64,000 nt of DNA, taken from positions 145,282-209,281 of the forward strand of contig JAAAPD010000003.1 in assembly GCA_009908505.1 (NCBI GenBank), given 5' to 3'. The translations under genes and the position numbers were made by a program. Below, in pieces: positions 36,762 through 46,862 of the stretch. The first letter of the stretch is position 1; the number at the start of each line of letters is the position of its first letter. Under the pieces are notes generated by a model that worked only from the letters and a program-made list of their open reading frames with translations, was not told the origin of the DNA and made no database searches. Source of the stretch: Alphaproteobacteria bacterium. GTDB taxonomy: Bacteria > Pseudomonadota > Alphaproteobacteria > Rhodobacterales > Rhodobacteraceae.

Positions 36762-37219
36762 GCACTGTCCTTCGTGGATTTGGCCGGGGTGTCGGACGCG
36801 GGCTCGCCACTCTTTTCCGCTTCGGATGCCGCTGTGTCGGCCTCGGCGGCCTCGCGGGCCATGCGCTCTTCGGCCACGCGGGCGGCATTTTCGCGGATCT
36901 TCTCGGCAGCCTCCTTGCGCTCTTTGGACAGGCGCTCGGTCTCGCCGCCGGGCTTCATGGCGGACTTGGCCGTATCCTTGACCGCGTCGCTTGCGGTCTT
37001 GGCCGGGTTGGCGGCCGCGCGAATGGTCTTGTCGATATCACGCACGCCCGATTCATCGGCGGCCGCGTTCATGGCCGAGGAAAACTCGCGCGCCATCCGC
37101 CGCATCTTGCCGGTGAAGCGCCCAAAGGCGCGAAACAGGCCCGGCAGATCCTTGGGGCCGACCACGATCAGCGCCACGATTCCGATTACCAGAAGCTCGG
37201 TCCAGCCAATATCAGGCAT
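36758..37219 (-). CDS. tatB: Sec-independent protein translocase TatB
   Basis: A 153-residue Tat subunit that receives the signal peptide with TatC. N-terminal membrane helix MPDIGWTELLVIGIVALIVVGPKDLP, the conserved Glu at residue 8 and Gly-Pro hinge, then an amphipathic helix and a charged Ala/Glu/Lys-rich tail. It lies 14 bases after tatA and overlaps tatC by four bases. Confidence 0.96.
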   Translation of the reverse strand: MPDIGWTELLVIGIVALIVVGPKDLPGLFRAFGRFTGKMRRMAREFSSAMNAAADESGVRDIDKTIRAAANPAKTASDAVKDTAKSAMKPGGETERLSKERKEAAEKIRENAARVAEERMAREAAEADTAASEAEKSGEPASDTPAKSTKDSA

Positions 37220-37233
37220 GTCGGTTCAGCCGT

Positions 37234-37452
37234 TCAGGCTTTGGTGTCTTCGTCTTCGGGGGTGACATCCTTGGTCGCCTCGTCAGACATCTGTTCATCC
37301 AGCTCTTTCTTGCCGTCATCCACGCCCTTCTTGAAGGCGGTGATGCCCTTGCCGACCTCGCCCATCAGGGACGAGATCTTGCCGCGCCCGAAAAGCACCA
37401 GCACCACGACGGCGATCAGAAGCAGGCCGGGAAGGCCGATATTGTTGAGCAT
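37234..37452 (-). CDS. tatA: Sec-independent protein translocase TatA
   Basis: A 72-residue pore-forming Tat subunit. [26 protein letters not shown] followed by the amphipathic helix [18 protein letters not shown] with the FGRGKIS hinge and an acidic tail. Start at ATG 37452 has GGAGAG upstream; the track start adds 17 codons. First gene of tatA-tatB-tatC-DUF815. Confidence 0.96.
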   Translation of the reverse strand: MLNNIGLPGLLLIAVVVLVLFGRGKISSLMGEVGKGITAFKKGVDDGKKELDEQMSDEATKDVTPEDEDTKA

Positions 37453-37600
37453 GTGTTCTCTCCGCTCTTGCGGGTCCGGGTGACCCGTCTTGTTGAATAC
37501 CAAGGCCGAGGATTAGGCCCATCACGCGGCCGGGGAAAGTCACAATTTCCCGCTCGGGGGCAATAAAAGCAGGGGTTTGCCGTTTTTCGTGCCATAAACT

Positions 37601-37624
37601 TGTCAACTGACCAAAAAATGTCAA
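37601..37624. promoter_or_regulatory. Direct repeat TGTCAA with 18-base period between tatA and the WYL regulator gene
   Basis: TGTCAA at 37601-37606 and 37619-37624; on the opposite strand both read TTGACA, the consensus -35 hexamer, facing tatA. On the plus strand they lie 26 bases before the regulator start. They could be tatA promoter elements, an operator for the adjacent regulator, or both. Confidence 0.4.
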
Positions 37625-37649
37625 AACTGGCGCGACCTAAGGGGGAAAG

Positions 37650-38294
37650 ATGCGCCGAGCCGACCGATTGATGACCCTGATTCGCCTGCTGCGCGGCGGC
37701 ACAATGCACAAGGCGGGCGACCTGGCCCGGGCAACCGGCGTGTCCTTGCGCACCATCTATCGCGACATGGAAACGCTGGCCGCCTCGGGCGTGCCGATCG
37801 AGGGCGAACGCGGCATCGGCTACCGGGTCACGGCGGCGATCACCCTGCCCCCGCTGAACCTGACCAACGACGAGCTCGAGGCGCTGCATGTGGGGCTTGC
37901 CGCCATGGGCCAGGCCGAAGACCCGGACCTGTCGCGCGCCGCCCGGTCGCTGGCGGCCAAGCTGGACGCGGTCCTGCCCGAGGACCGCCCCGCCCGCCAC
38001 AGCGCCCTGGCCGTCTATCCCTTTGCCGATGCCGCGCGCGGTTTCCAGCACCTGCCCCGCATCCGCCAGGCGATCCGCGCTCAGCAGAAACTGGAGCTGA
38101 CCCATGACGGGCACAGCCGCACGGTCCGCCCGCTGGCGCTGGACTACTGGGGACGGCTCTGGACGGTCGTGGTCTGGTGCGAAAAGGCGCGCGGCTTCGA
38201 TGAGTTGCGCGTGGACCGGATCAGCGCGCTCCGTGTCCTGCCCAGCCTGTTCGTCGAGGAAGAGGGCAAGCGCCTGTCCGACTACCGGTCCTAG
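37650..38294 (+). CDS. YafY-type transcriptional regulator (HTH plus WYL domain)
   Basis: A 214-residue regulator. N-terminal winged helix (RRADRLMTLIRLLRGGTMHKAGDLARATGVSLRTIYRDMETLAASGVPIEGERGIGYRV) followed by a WYL-domain half (LALDYWGRLWTVVVWCEKARGFDELRVDRISALRVL). It is shorter than the usual 230-330 residues because it lacks the C-terminal WCX extension. Divergent from tatA; targets unknown. GC-rich inverted repeats in the 49-base gap to the convergent ABC gene may serve as a terminator. Confidence 0.9.
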   Translation: MRRADRLMTLIRLLRGGTMHKAGDLARATGVSLRTIYRDMETLAASGVPIEGERGIGYRVTAAITLPPLNLTNDELEALHVGLAAMGQAEDPDLSRAARSLAAKLDAVLPEDRPARHSALAVYPFADAARGFQHLPRIRQAIRAQQKLELTHDGHSRTVRPLALDYWGRLWTVVVWCEKARGFDELRVDRISALRVLPSLFVEEEGKRLSDYRS

Positions 38295-38343
38295 CGCCGG
38301 CAAAACAACCGGCCCGGGCCGCAAACCCGGCCGTCATACGGCC

Positions 38344-39429
38344 CTAGCCCGCGTGCGGAAAGACGAAACAGCGATCCCGGCGAATCATCAGCCAAAGGGC
38401 CGTGCCCGGCTTGGGCAGGAACACCGACGGCACCGCAGCCTTCAGGACCGAGCCGTCATAGTCCATCCGGAATTCCACCAGGCTCTCCGAGCCCATGAAC
38501 CGCGCCCGCTCGACCACGCCGCGCGCCGGGGTGCCGTCCTGGGCGGTCGGGTTGGGGCCGCGCCCGTCGCGGTCGAAGTCGATCTTCAGGTGCTGGGGCC
38601 GGATGACAATATCCAGTTCGGTGCCGTCTGGCGTGCCGGGCGCCAGGAACTGACCGAAGGCGGTTTCGGTCAGCGCATTGCGCACCGTGCCCCGGATCAC
38701 GTTGATATCGCTGAAAAAGGCCGCGGCCTCTTTGTCGGCGGGGGCGTTGTAGACATTGTAGGGCGCGCCGCGCTGCACGATGTGCCCGTCGCGCATCAGC
38801 GCGATCTCGTCGGCCATGCGCATCGCCTCGGCCGGCTCATGCGTGACCAGAAGCACCGCCGCCCCGGCCTCTTTCAGCAGGTCCAGGGTTTCGTCGCGGA
38901 TGCCGTCGCGCAGACGGTTGTCCAGCCCGCTGAACGGTTCGTCCATCAGCATGATCGAAGGTTTCGGCGCCAGCGCCCGGGCCAGCGCCACGCGCTGTTG
39001 TTCGCCGCCCGACAGCTCGTGCGGGTAATTGTCGGCATAGGCCAGCATCCCGACCTTATCCAGCTGCGCCTCGGCCTGTTGCCGCAGCACGCCGCGCGGG
39101 CCGCGCAGGCCGAAGGCCACGTTCTGCGCCACGCTCAGATGCGGAAACAGGGCGAAATCCTGGAACATCAAACCGATGCCGCGCCCTTCGGGCGGAATGC
39201 GATGAACGGTATCGCACAGCAGCTTGCCATCGGCCCAGATCTCGCCGCGGTCCTGCATCTCGATCCCAGCGATCATCCGCAGCGTCGTGGACTTGCCACA
39301 GCCCGATGGCCCCAGCAGGCAGGTCACCTGCCCCGGCTGCACCGCAAGCGACACGTCATCGACCACGCGCCGCCCCTGGTAGGACTTCACGAGCGACTTG
39401 ATCTCCAGCCTCGGGGTCAGCGATGCCAC
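38344..39429 (-). CDS. ABC transporter ATPase of the FbpC/PotA (CUT1-like) group
   Basis: A 361-residue importer ATPase. Walker A LGPSGCGKSTT near residue 41, signature LSGGEQQRVALARAL, Walker B IMLMDEPFSGLD, H-loop VTHEPAEAMRMAD, and a C-terminal TOBE-type domain (IRPQHLKIDF, ARGVVERARFMGSESLVEFRMDYD). The group imports iron(III), spermidine or sugars; an iron-like substrate is a guess. No permease or binding protein gene is adjacent in this window, so it is an orphan subunit here. Confidence 0.88.
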   Translation of the reverse strand: MASLTPRLEIKSLVKSYQGRRVVDDVSLAVQPGQVTCLLGPSGCGKSTTLRMIAGIEMQDRGEIWADGKLLCDTVHRIPPEGRGIGLMFQDFALFPHLSVAQNVAFGLRGPRGVLRQQAEAQLDKVGMLAYADNYPHELSGGEQQRVALARALAPKPSIMLMDEPFSGLDNRLRDGIRDETLDLLKEAGAAVLLVTHEPAEAMRMADEIALMRDGHIVQRGAPYNVYNAPADKEAAAFFSDINVIRGTVRNALTETAFGQFLAPGTPDGTELDIVIRPQHLKIDFDRDGRGPNPTAQDGTPARGVVERARFMGSESLVEFRMDYDGSVLKAAVPSVFLPKPGTALWLMIRRDRCFVFPHAG

Positions 39430-39502
39430 CTGCGCCTCATTCTCCGACCGAAAAAATCGGGTATCCGGGCGCAGATAGCAACCCGCGTCCCCGGGAACAA
39501 GG

Positions 39503-40282
39503 TCAAAGCGTGGCGTTCACCGCGCCGCCATCGAGCAGAATGTTCTGGCCGACGATGAACCCGGCCTTGTCGGAACACAGAAAGGCGCACATGGCCCCGA
39601 ATTCCTGCGCCGTGCCATAGCGGCGGGCGGGAATCGTGGCCTGACGCTGGGCCCGGGCCTCGTCCATGGAAATGCCCTGGCTTTCGCTGACCCCCTTGTC
39701 CAGGCTGTCGGCCCGGTCGGTGGCGTGGATGCCGGGCAGAAGGTTGTTGATGGTGACGCCATGGGGCGCCACCTGCCGCGACGTTCCCGCCACGTAGCCC
39801 GTAAGCCCCGCGCGCGCCGAATTGGACAGCCCCAGCACCGGGATCGGCGATTTCACCGATTGAGAGGTGATGTTCACCACCCGGCCCCAGCCGCGTTCCA
39901 TCATCCCCGGCAACAGCGCCTTCATCAGCGCGATCGGGGTCAGCATGTTGGCATCCAGCGCGGCGATGAAATCGTCTCGGTCCCAATCCGTCCACATGCC
40001 GGGCGGCGGGCCACCGGCATTCGTCACAAGGATATCAATGCCCTGGGCTGCCTCGATCACCTGCGCCTGGCCCTCTTGCGTGGTGACATCGGCCTCGACG
40101 GTCATCACCTCGACCCCGTGTGCCGCGCGAATCTCGGCCGCCGTTGCATCCAGCGCCTCGGCGCCGCGGGCATTGAGGATCAGATCGACCCCTTCCGCCG
40201 CCAGCGCCTCGGCACAGCCGCGCCCCAGCCCCTTGGACGAGGCGCAGACCAGCGCCCGCTTGCCCTTGATCCCGTACTCCAT
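39503..40282 (-). CDS. SDR-family protein of the atypical FabG-like subgroup
   Basis: A 259-residue Rossmann protein with a FabG-like overall layout: cofactor loop CASSKGLGRG in place of TGxxxGIG, VTNAGGPPPG, catalytic-type Ser in NITSQSVKSPIP, and a typical C-terminal FIVGQNILLDGG. The YxxxK active-site pair is replaced by LSNSARAGL. This fits a known subgroup (BKR-like SDR) described as lacking a perfect match to the NAD motif and the catalytic tetrad. It may not be a conventional reductase. Divergent from the Hint gene. Confidence 0.88.
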   Translation of the reverse strand: MEYGIKGKRALVCASSKGLGRGCAEALAAEGVDLILNARGAEALDATAAEIRAAHGVEVMTVEADVTTQEGQAQVIEAAQGIDILVTNAGGPPPGMWTDWDRDDFIAALDANMLTPIALMKALLPGMMERGWGRVVNITSQSVKSPIPVLGLSNSARAGLTGYVAGTSRQVAPHGVTINNLLPGIHATDRADSLDKGVSESQGISMDEARAQRQATIPARRYGTAQEFGAMCAFLCSDKAGFIVGQNILLDGGAVNATL

Positions 40283-40410
40283 CGCAATTCTCCCTTCTCG
40301 ATGTGTCGCCGGTCACAATCGCCCCGGATCGGGCGGATCGTTGACCAGCTTTCGCCCCAATCCTTATGTAGTGTCGATGAAATTCACCAGAACCATGTTA
40401 TCGAGGCTTC

Positions 40411-41418
40411 ATGTCCACACGCGCCAGCCACACGATTCCGGCCTTTCCCTGTGAAAGCTTCCGCGTGAGCTATGGCGTGGCCGAGGGCGACCCGGTCTCC
40501 TTCATGGAAGAACTGGTGATGGACGATATCTACCAGCTGTCGAAATCCGCGCGGCGGGTTTCGCTGGCCTATCGACCGGACCCGGACAACCAGTGCTTCC
40601 GGATCGAGGACGGGTCCGAGGCGGGCGGTGTCGGCAACGCGCTCTACCTTGATTGCTGCCTGACCTTCATGGCCAGCGACGGCACTACGCTCGAAGCCAT
40701 CGTGCTGGTCGAGGTCGAGGATGGCGACGCGGCCGACATCTACCTGCTACCCTTGGCCACGTTGAATGCCGAAAGCGATTACCGCCTCGTTGGCGCCGAT
40801 CGCGCCGTCGCCCAGGCCAAGTTCGGCGAGGTCGCCTTTTGCAGCTTTGCCCGGGGCACCCACATCACGCTTGCCTCGGGCGCTCAGGTGCCCATCGAGG
40901 CCCTCAAGGTCGGTGACAAGGTCCTGACCCGCGACAGCGGCCCGCAAGAGGTGCGCTGGATCGGCCAGACGACCTTGCGCGCGGTGGGCGATTTCGCCCC
41001 GGTGGTTATTCGTGAAGGGGCGCTCTTCAACACCCGCGACCTGCTCTTGTCACCCGAACACCGTTTGTTCATCTACCAACGCCGGGACGATTTCGGCGTG
41101 GGCCGGGCCGAGGTTCTGGTCAAGGTGCGGCACCTGATCAACGGTGAAACCGTCTATCAGCGCGATGGCGGATTCGTGGATTACTTTCAGCTGCTGTTCG
41201 ACGACCACCAGATCATCTATGCTGAAGGCATCGCCGCCGAGACACTTCTGGTCGACAGCCGCACCCGCGCCGCCCTGCCCGGCGACCTGGCCGCGCGCCT
41301 TGGCGACAACCCGCCCGGCCACGCGGCCCGGCCGCACCTGGATTTCGAAGTCCAGGAGGACGTTGTCGGCACCCCGGACGCCGTGGACAGGCTCAGGCGC
41401 GCCTCGTCGTCGAGCTAA
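40411..41418 (+). CDS. Hint-domain (hedgehog/intein) protein
   Basis: A 335-residue protein of a family very common in Rhodobacteraceae. The N-terminal half has a beta-rich region of unknown role; the Hint domain starts at about residue 145 (FCSFARGTHITLASGAQVPIEALKVGDKVLTRDSGPQEVRWIG) and contains LLLSPEHRLFIY with the conserved His. The usual first Cys of CFxxGT is Ser here, with a Cys one residue earlier. There is no signal peptide, homing endonuclease or visible secretion signal. Function unknown; the family is thought to include self-processing proteins. Confidence 0.85.
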   Translation: MSTRASHTIPAFPCESFRVSYGVAEGDPVSFMEELVMDDIYQLSKSARRVSLAYRPDPDNQCFRIEDGSEAGGVGNALYLDCCLTFMASDGTTLEAIVLVEVEDGDAADIYLLPLATLNAESDYRLVGADRAVAQAKFGEVAFCSFARGTHITLASGAQVPIEALKVGDKVLTRDSGPQEVRWIGQTTLRAVGDFAPVVIREGALFNTRDLLLSPEHRLFIYQRRDDFGVGRAEVLVKVRHLINGETVYQRDGGFVDYFQLLFDDHQIIYAEGIAAETLLVDSRTRAALPGDLAARLGDNPPGHAARPHLDFEVQEDVVGTPDAVDRLRRASSSS

Positions 41419-41454
41419 GTTGCCCTTTGCCGCGCCGCGGGCTATGGGGGCGCC

Positions 41455-43050
<1,596 letters not shown>

Positions 43051-43093
43051 CCCCGCCCCGGGGCGCGCTTGGCCCGGAAACGGGCGGCTCCGG

Positions 43094-43513
43094 TCACACG
43101 ATCCGGGCGTCCATCGTGATCTCGCAATCCAACAACTGCGAGATGGGGCATCCGGTCTCGGCGGCCTTGGCCGCCTTAATGATGGTGTCTTCGTCGCCCG
43201 CGGCATTGATCGTGACATCCAGGTGTGCCTTGACCACCTTGGGACCGCCCTCCATCGACAGATGAATGGTCGACGTCGTGGAGATCTTGTCGGGGACGAT
43301 GTCGCTTTCGCCAAGAATATTGGACAAGGCCATCGAAAAACAGGCCGCATGGGCCGCGCCGATCAACTCTTCGGGGTTGGTGCCCGGCTGATCCTCGAAT
43401 CGGGTGTTGAAGCCATAGCCAAGGCTCTGCAAGGCGCCGCTTTCGGTGCTGACCTCGCCCTTGCCGTCCTGCAATCCGCCGCTCCAGACGGCGCTTCCGT
43501 GCTTGTTGATCAT
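43094..43513 (-). CDS. osmC: OsmC-family thiol peroxidase
   Basis: A 139-residue OsmC-type hydroperoxide-reducing enzyme. The two redox-active Cys are in EELIGAAHAACFSMALS and AAETGCPISQLL, as in OsmC/Ohr proteins; length and the NPEELIGAAHA motif favour the OsmC branch. Convergent with prfC and divergent from the DEAD-box helicase gene. Confidence 0.9.
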   Translation of the reverse strand: MINKHGSAVWSGGLQDGKGEVSTESGALQSLGYGFNTRFEDQPGTNPEELIGAAHAACFSMALSNILGESDIVPDKISTTSTIHLSMEGGPKVVKAHLDVTINAAGDEDTIIKAAKAAETGCPISQLLDCEITMDARIV

Positions 43514-43583
43514 GGTGAGGGTCCTTTCCTTGTCTGTCAGCGCCTGTTCGTCAACCTAGGGCATTCTCGGAAACTGTCGATTT

Positions 43584-43614
43584 CCTTGACCTTTCAAGGC
43601 ACCCGGCGTATGCC
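43584..43614 (+). promoter_or_regulatory. Predicted promoter of the DEAD-box helicase gene, with inverted repeat on the -35
   Basis: TTGACC at 43586-43591, a 17-base spacer and TATGCC at 43609-43614. The -35 box lies in a 16-base inverted repeat CCTTGA-N4-TCAAGG (43584-43599), a possible operator. The leader to the TTG start is about 90 bases. Confidence 0.5.
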
Positions 43615-43706
43615 CGCTCCACAAAGACGTTCCGGCAATCTGGCCGGGCGGGCCGCCTGCGTTTCTGCGGCCGATTCAAACGCCGCATCCACGCGAAAGG
43701 CCTGAT

Positions 43707-45140
43707 TTGACAAAGTTTTCCGACCTGAAACTCGACCCCAAGGTCCTCAAGGCCATTGAGGAAACCGGGTACGAAACCCCCACCCCGATCCAGGCTGGCG
43801 CGATTCCGCCCGCGCTGGAAGGCCGCGATGTCCTGGGCATCGCCCAGACCGGCACCGGCAAGACCGCCAGTTTTACCCTGCCGATGATCACCATGCTCAA
43901 GCGGGGCCGCGCCCGGGCGCGGATGCCGCGCAGCCTGGTGCTGTGCCCGACGCGCGAACTGGCAGCCCAGGTGGCGGAAAACTTCGACACCTATGCCAAG
44001 CACACCAAGCTGACCAAGGCGCTGCTGATCGGCGGTGTCAGCTTCAAGGAACAGGACCAGCTGATCGACAAGGGCGTCGACGTGCTGATCGCCACGCCGG
44101 GCCGCCTGCTGGACCATTTCGAGCGCGGCAAGCTGATCCTGTCGGACGTCAAGGTCATGGTCGTGGACGAGGCCGACCGGATGCTCGACATGGGGTTCAT
44201 TCCCGATATCGAGAAGATCTTCGGCCTGACGCCCTTTACCCGCCAGACGCTGTTCTTCTCGGCCACCATGGCCAACGAGATCGAACGGATCACCAACACC
44301 TTCCTGTCCAACCCCGCCCGCATCGAGGTGGCCCGCCAGGCCACCGCCTCCGAGACGATCGAACAGGGCGTGGTGATGTTCAAGGGCTCGCGCCGCGACC
44401 GGGCCGACAGCGAAAAGCGCAAGCTTCTGCGCGCCCTGATCGACGCCGAGGGCGAGGCCTGCACCAACGCGATCATCTTCTGCAACCGCAAGATGGACGT
44501 GGATGTGGTCGCCAAATCGCTGAAGAAATACGGCTATGACGCCGCGCCGATCCATGGCGACCTGGACCAATCCCAGCGCACCAGGACGTTGGAAGGGTTC
44601 CGCGAAGGCACGATCCGCCTTCTGGTCGCCTCGGACGTGGCCGCGCGGGGCTTGGATATTCCGGCCGTCAGCCACGTGTTCAATTTCGACGTGCCCAGCC
44701 ATGCCGAGGATTACGTTCACCGCATCGGCCGGACCGGCCGCGCCGGACGCTCGGGCAAGGCGGTGATGATCTGCGGCCCGCGCGACGACAAGTATTTCGA
44801 AGCGGTCGAAAAGCTGCTCGAAAAGGACATCCCGCGGCTCGAGAATCCGCTGGCCCAAGGAAAGCCGGAGCCTGCGCAAGCAGATGCACCCGCCGAGGAC
44901 AAGCCCAAGCGCAGCCGCAGCCGATCGCGCAAGAAGGACGAGCCCCCCAAAGAGGCAGAGACCGCCCCCCGGACCGATACGACCAAGCCCGAGCCCGAGC
45001 CGGCGGCCAAAAAGCCCGAAAGCCGCGCCAAGCGCGGCCGTGGCGGGCGTGGGCGCGACCGAGACGACCAGGTGGTCGGCATGGGCGACGACGCCCCGGC
45101 CTTCATCCGCAAGAGTTTTGCCGAACGCAGTGCGGACTAG
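43707..45140 (+). CDS. DEAD-box RNA helicase (RhlE-like)
   Basis: A 477-residue ATP-dependent RNA helicase. Motifs in order: Q motif TPTPIQAGAIP, I AQTGTGKT, Ia PTRELAAQ, II VVDEADRMLDMGF, III FFSATM, V SDVAARGLDIP, VI HRIGRTGRAGR. The C-terminal tail after residue 385 is basic and low-complexity (KRSRSRSRKK, RAKRGRGGRGRDR), typical of RNA-binding tails of the RhlE group. The start is TTG at 43707, six bases after GAAAGG; no ATG is better placed. Confidence 0.92.
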   Translation: MTKFSDLKLDPKVLKAIEETGYETPTPIQAGAIPPALEGRDVLGIAQTGTGKTASFTLPMITMLKRGRARARMPRSLVLCPTRELAAQVAENFDTYAKHTKLTKALLIGGVSFKEQDQLIDKGVDVLIATPGRLLDHFERGKLILSDVKVMVVDEADRMLDMGFIPDIEKIFGLTPFTRQTLFFSATMANEIERITNTFLSNPARIEVARQATASETIEQGVVMFKGSRRDRADSEKRKLLRALIDAEGEACTNAIIFCNRKMDVDVVAKSLKKYGYDAAPIHGDLDQSQRTRTLEGFREGTIRLLVASDVAARGLDIPAVSHVFNFDVPSHAEDYVHRIGRTGRAGRSGKAVMICGPRDDKYFEAVEKLLEKDIPRLENPLAQGKPEPAQADAPAEDKPKRSRSRSRKKDEPPKEAETAPRTDTTKPEPEPAAKKPESRAKRGRGGRGRDRDDQVVGMGDDAPAFIRKSFAERSAD

Positions 45141-45146
45141 GATGGT

Positions 45147-45188
45147 AATTCCAGAATTTCCATGCCCGCGGGCAAAAAATCTGGAATT
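45147..45188. terminator. Bidirectional terminator between the helicase gene and rnj
   Basis: Perfect 9-bp outer arms AATTCCAGA (45147-45155) and TCTGGAATT (45180-45188) enclose a 10-bp palindrome GCCCGCGGGC (45164-45173) and an A6 run. The position between the two convergent stop codons fits a shared terminator. Confidence 0.65.
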
Positions 45189-45198
45189 TTGCCCATTC

Positions 45199-46860
45199 CT
45201 AGCTTAGCCGGCTGACGACGACCGTCACTTCCGGCTTTTTGCCGATCTCGTTCTCGGCGGTCCGCCGGGTCAGGATTCGCAGATCCTTTTCAAGGGTTTC
45301 GTCATCCCGCAGGACCTTGGCGTCGGCCCTTTGCAGCCAGGCCCCCAGCGCGCTTTCGAGCGTTTCGACCAGGTCGGCATTGTTGCGCCCCGTTTCCGGC
45401 AGGCCCATCAGCTCGCACCAGGGATCCCCCAGCGGTTCGTGCTCTTCGTCCAGGATCAGCGTCACCGTCACATGGCCGTTAAGGGCCATGCGGATGCGGT
45501 CGCGGATGATGCCGTCGAACTGGCCCACATGGGCGCGACCATCCAGGTAGACGCGGCCGGTTTCGATGAACTCCACGGGCTTGCCCGCCCCGATATCGAC
45601 CGTGGTGCCATTCACGGCCAGAACGCCGGGATAGTCGTTTTCCCCGGCCAGTTTCACGTGTTCGCGCAGATGGCGATGTTCGCCATGCATCGGAATCACC
45701 GTTTCGGGGTGACAGATCTCGTGCATCGTCTTCAGGTCAGGACGGTTGGCATGGCCCGAGACATGGTAGCGGTCCGCGCTGTCGTCGATCACGTCCACGC
45801 CCATTTCCGAGAGCTGGTTCATGATGCGGATCACGCCGCGTTCATTGCCCGGGATCGTCTTCGACGAAAACAGGAAGGTGTCCCCCTCTTTCAGCCGCAG
45901 CCCCATGTATTTGCCATTGGCCAGCTGGGCGCTGGCGGCACGGCGTTCGCCCTGGCTCCCGGTGACCAGCAGCAGCAGGTTTTCTCGCGGGATATCCTTG
46001 GCCTCTTCGGGGCTGACGACCTTGGGGAAATCCTCCAGGATGCCGGTTTCCAGCGCCGCCTCGATCATCCGGCGCATGGCCCGCCCCAGCAGGCAGACCG
46101 ACCGGCCCGCTGTAACCGCCGCCTGCGCGATGGTGCGCACCCGGCTGATATTTGAGGCGAAGGTGGTCGCCACCACCATGCCGGGCTGGGCCTTCATCAG
46201 TTTTTCGATCTCGGGGCCGACACTGGCCTCGGAGCGGCCGGGATGATCGGAGAACACGTTGGTGCTGTCACAGACCAGCGCCTTGACGCCCGGCTCAGCC
46301 ACCTGCGCCCAAAGCGCCCTGTCAAAGGGTTCGCCCACACCCGGCGTTTCGTCGATCTTGAAATCGCCGGTATGCACCAGGCGCCCCCCGGCGGTGTCGA
46401 TCACCAGCCCCGAGCTTTCGGGGATCGAGTGGCTGATCGGCACGAAGCCCACGGTGAAGGGCCCGGCGGCAACGGTTTCAGGCCAGGCCGCGACGGTGCG
46501 CACGCTCTTTTCGGAATAGCCGTGTTCGTCCATCTTGCGCCGGGCGATATTAGCCGTGAAGGCGCGCGCGTAGATGGGCGCGCCCAGCTTTTCCCAAAGG
46601 TGCCCGACCGCGCCCACGTGATCTTCGTGCGCATGGGTGATGAAAATCGCCTCGATCCGGTCCTTGCGCGCCTCGAGCCAGGAGATATCGGGAAAGATCA
46701 GGTCGACCCCCGGCGTGGTGTCCATGTCAGGAAAGGTCACGCCCAGGTCGACGACGATCAGGCGTTCTTCGTCCGGCTTGCCATATCCGTAGACATAGCA
46801 ATTCATCCCGATCTCCCCCGCGCCGCCGAGGGGAAGGTAAATCAATCTATCACTGCTCAT
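45199..46860 (-). CDS. rnj: Ribonuclease J
   Basis: A 553-residue metallo-beta-lactamase/beta-CASP RNase with endo- and 5'-exonuclease activity. The zinc motif is THAHEDHVGA near residue 76, followed by PISHSIPESSG, HTGDFKID, the beta-CASP DSTNVFSDHPGRSE and VTGSQGE, and HVSGHANRPDL and PMHGEHRHL in the C-terminal part. It is the last gene of the nuo-birA-coaX-rnj run, with only two bases between the coaX stop and this ATG. Confidence 0.96.
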   Translation of the reverse strand: MSSDRLIYLPLGGAGEIGMNCYVYGYGKPDEERLIVVDLGVTFPDMDTTPGVDLIFPDISWLEARKDRIEAIFITHAHEDHVGAVGHLWEKLGAPIYARAFTANIARRKMDEHGYSEKSVRTVAAWPETVAAGPFTVGFVPISHSIPESSGLVIDTAGGRLVHTGDFKIDETPGVGEPFDRALWAQVAEPGVKALVCDSTNVFSDHPGRSEASVGPEIEKLMKAQPGMVVATTFASNISRVRTIAQAAVTAGRSVCLLGRAMRRMIEAALETGILEDFPKVVSPEEAKDIPRENLLLLVTGSQGERRAASAQLANGKYMGLRLKEGDTFLFSSKTIPGNERGVIRIMNQLSEMGVDVIDDSADRYHVSGHANRPDLKTMHEICHPETVIPMHGEHRHLREHVKLAGENDYPGVLAVNGTTVDIGAGKPVEFIETGRVYLDGRAHVGQFDGIIRDRIRMALNGHVTVTLILDEEHEPLGDPWCELMGLPETGRNNADLVETLESALGAWLQRADAKVLRDDETLEKDLRILTRRTAENEIGKKPEVTVVVSRLS

Positions 46861-46862
46861 TT

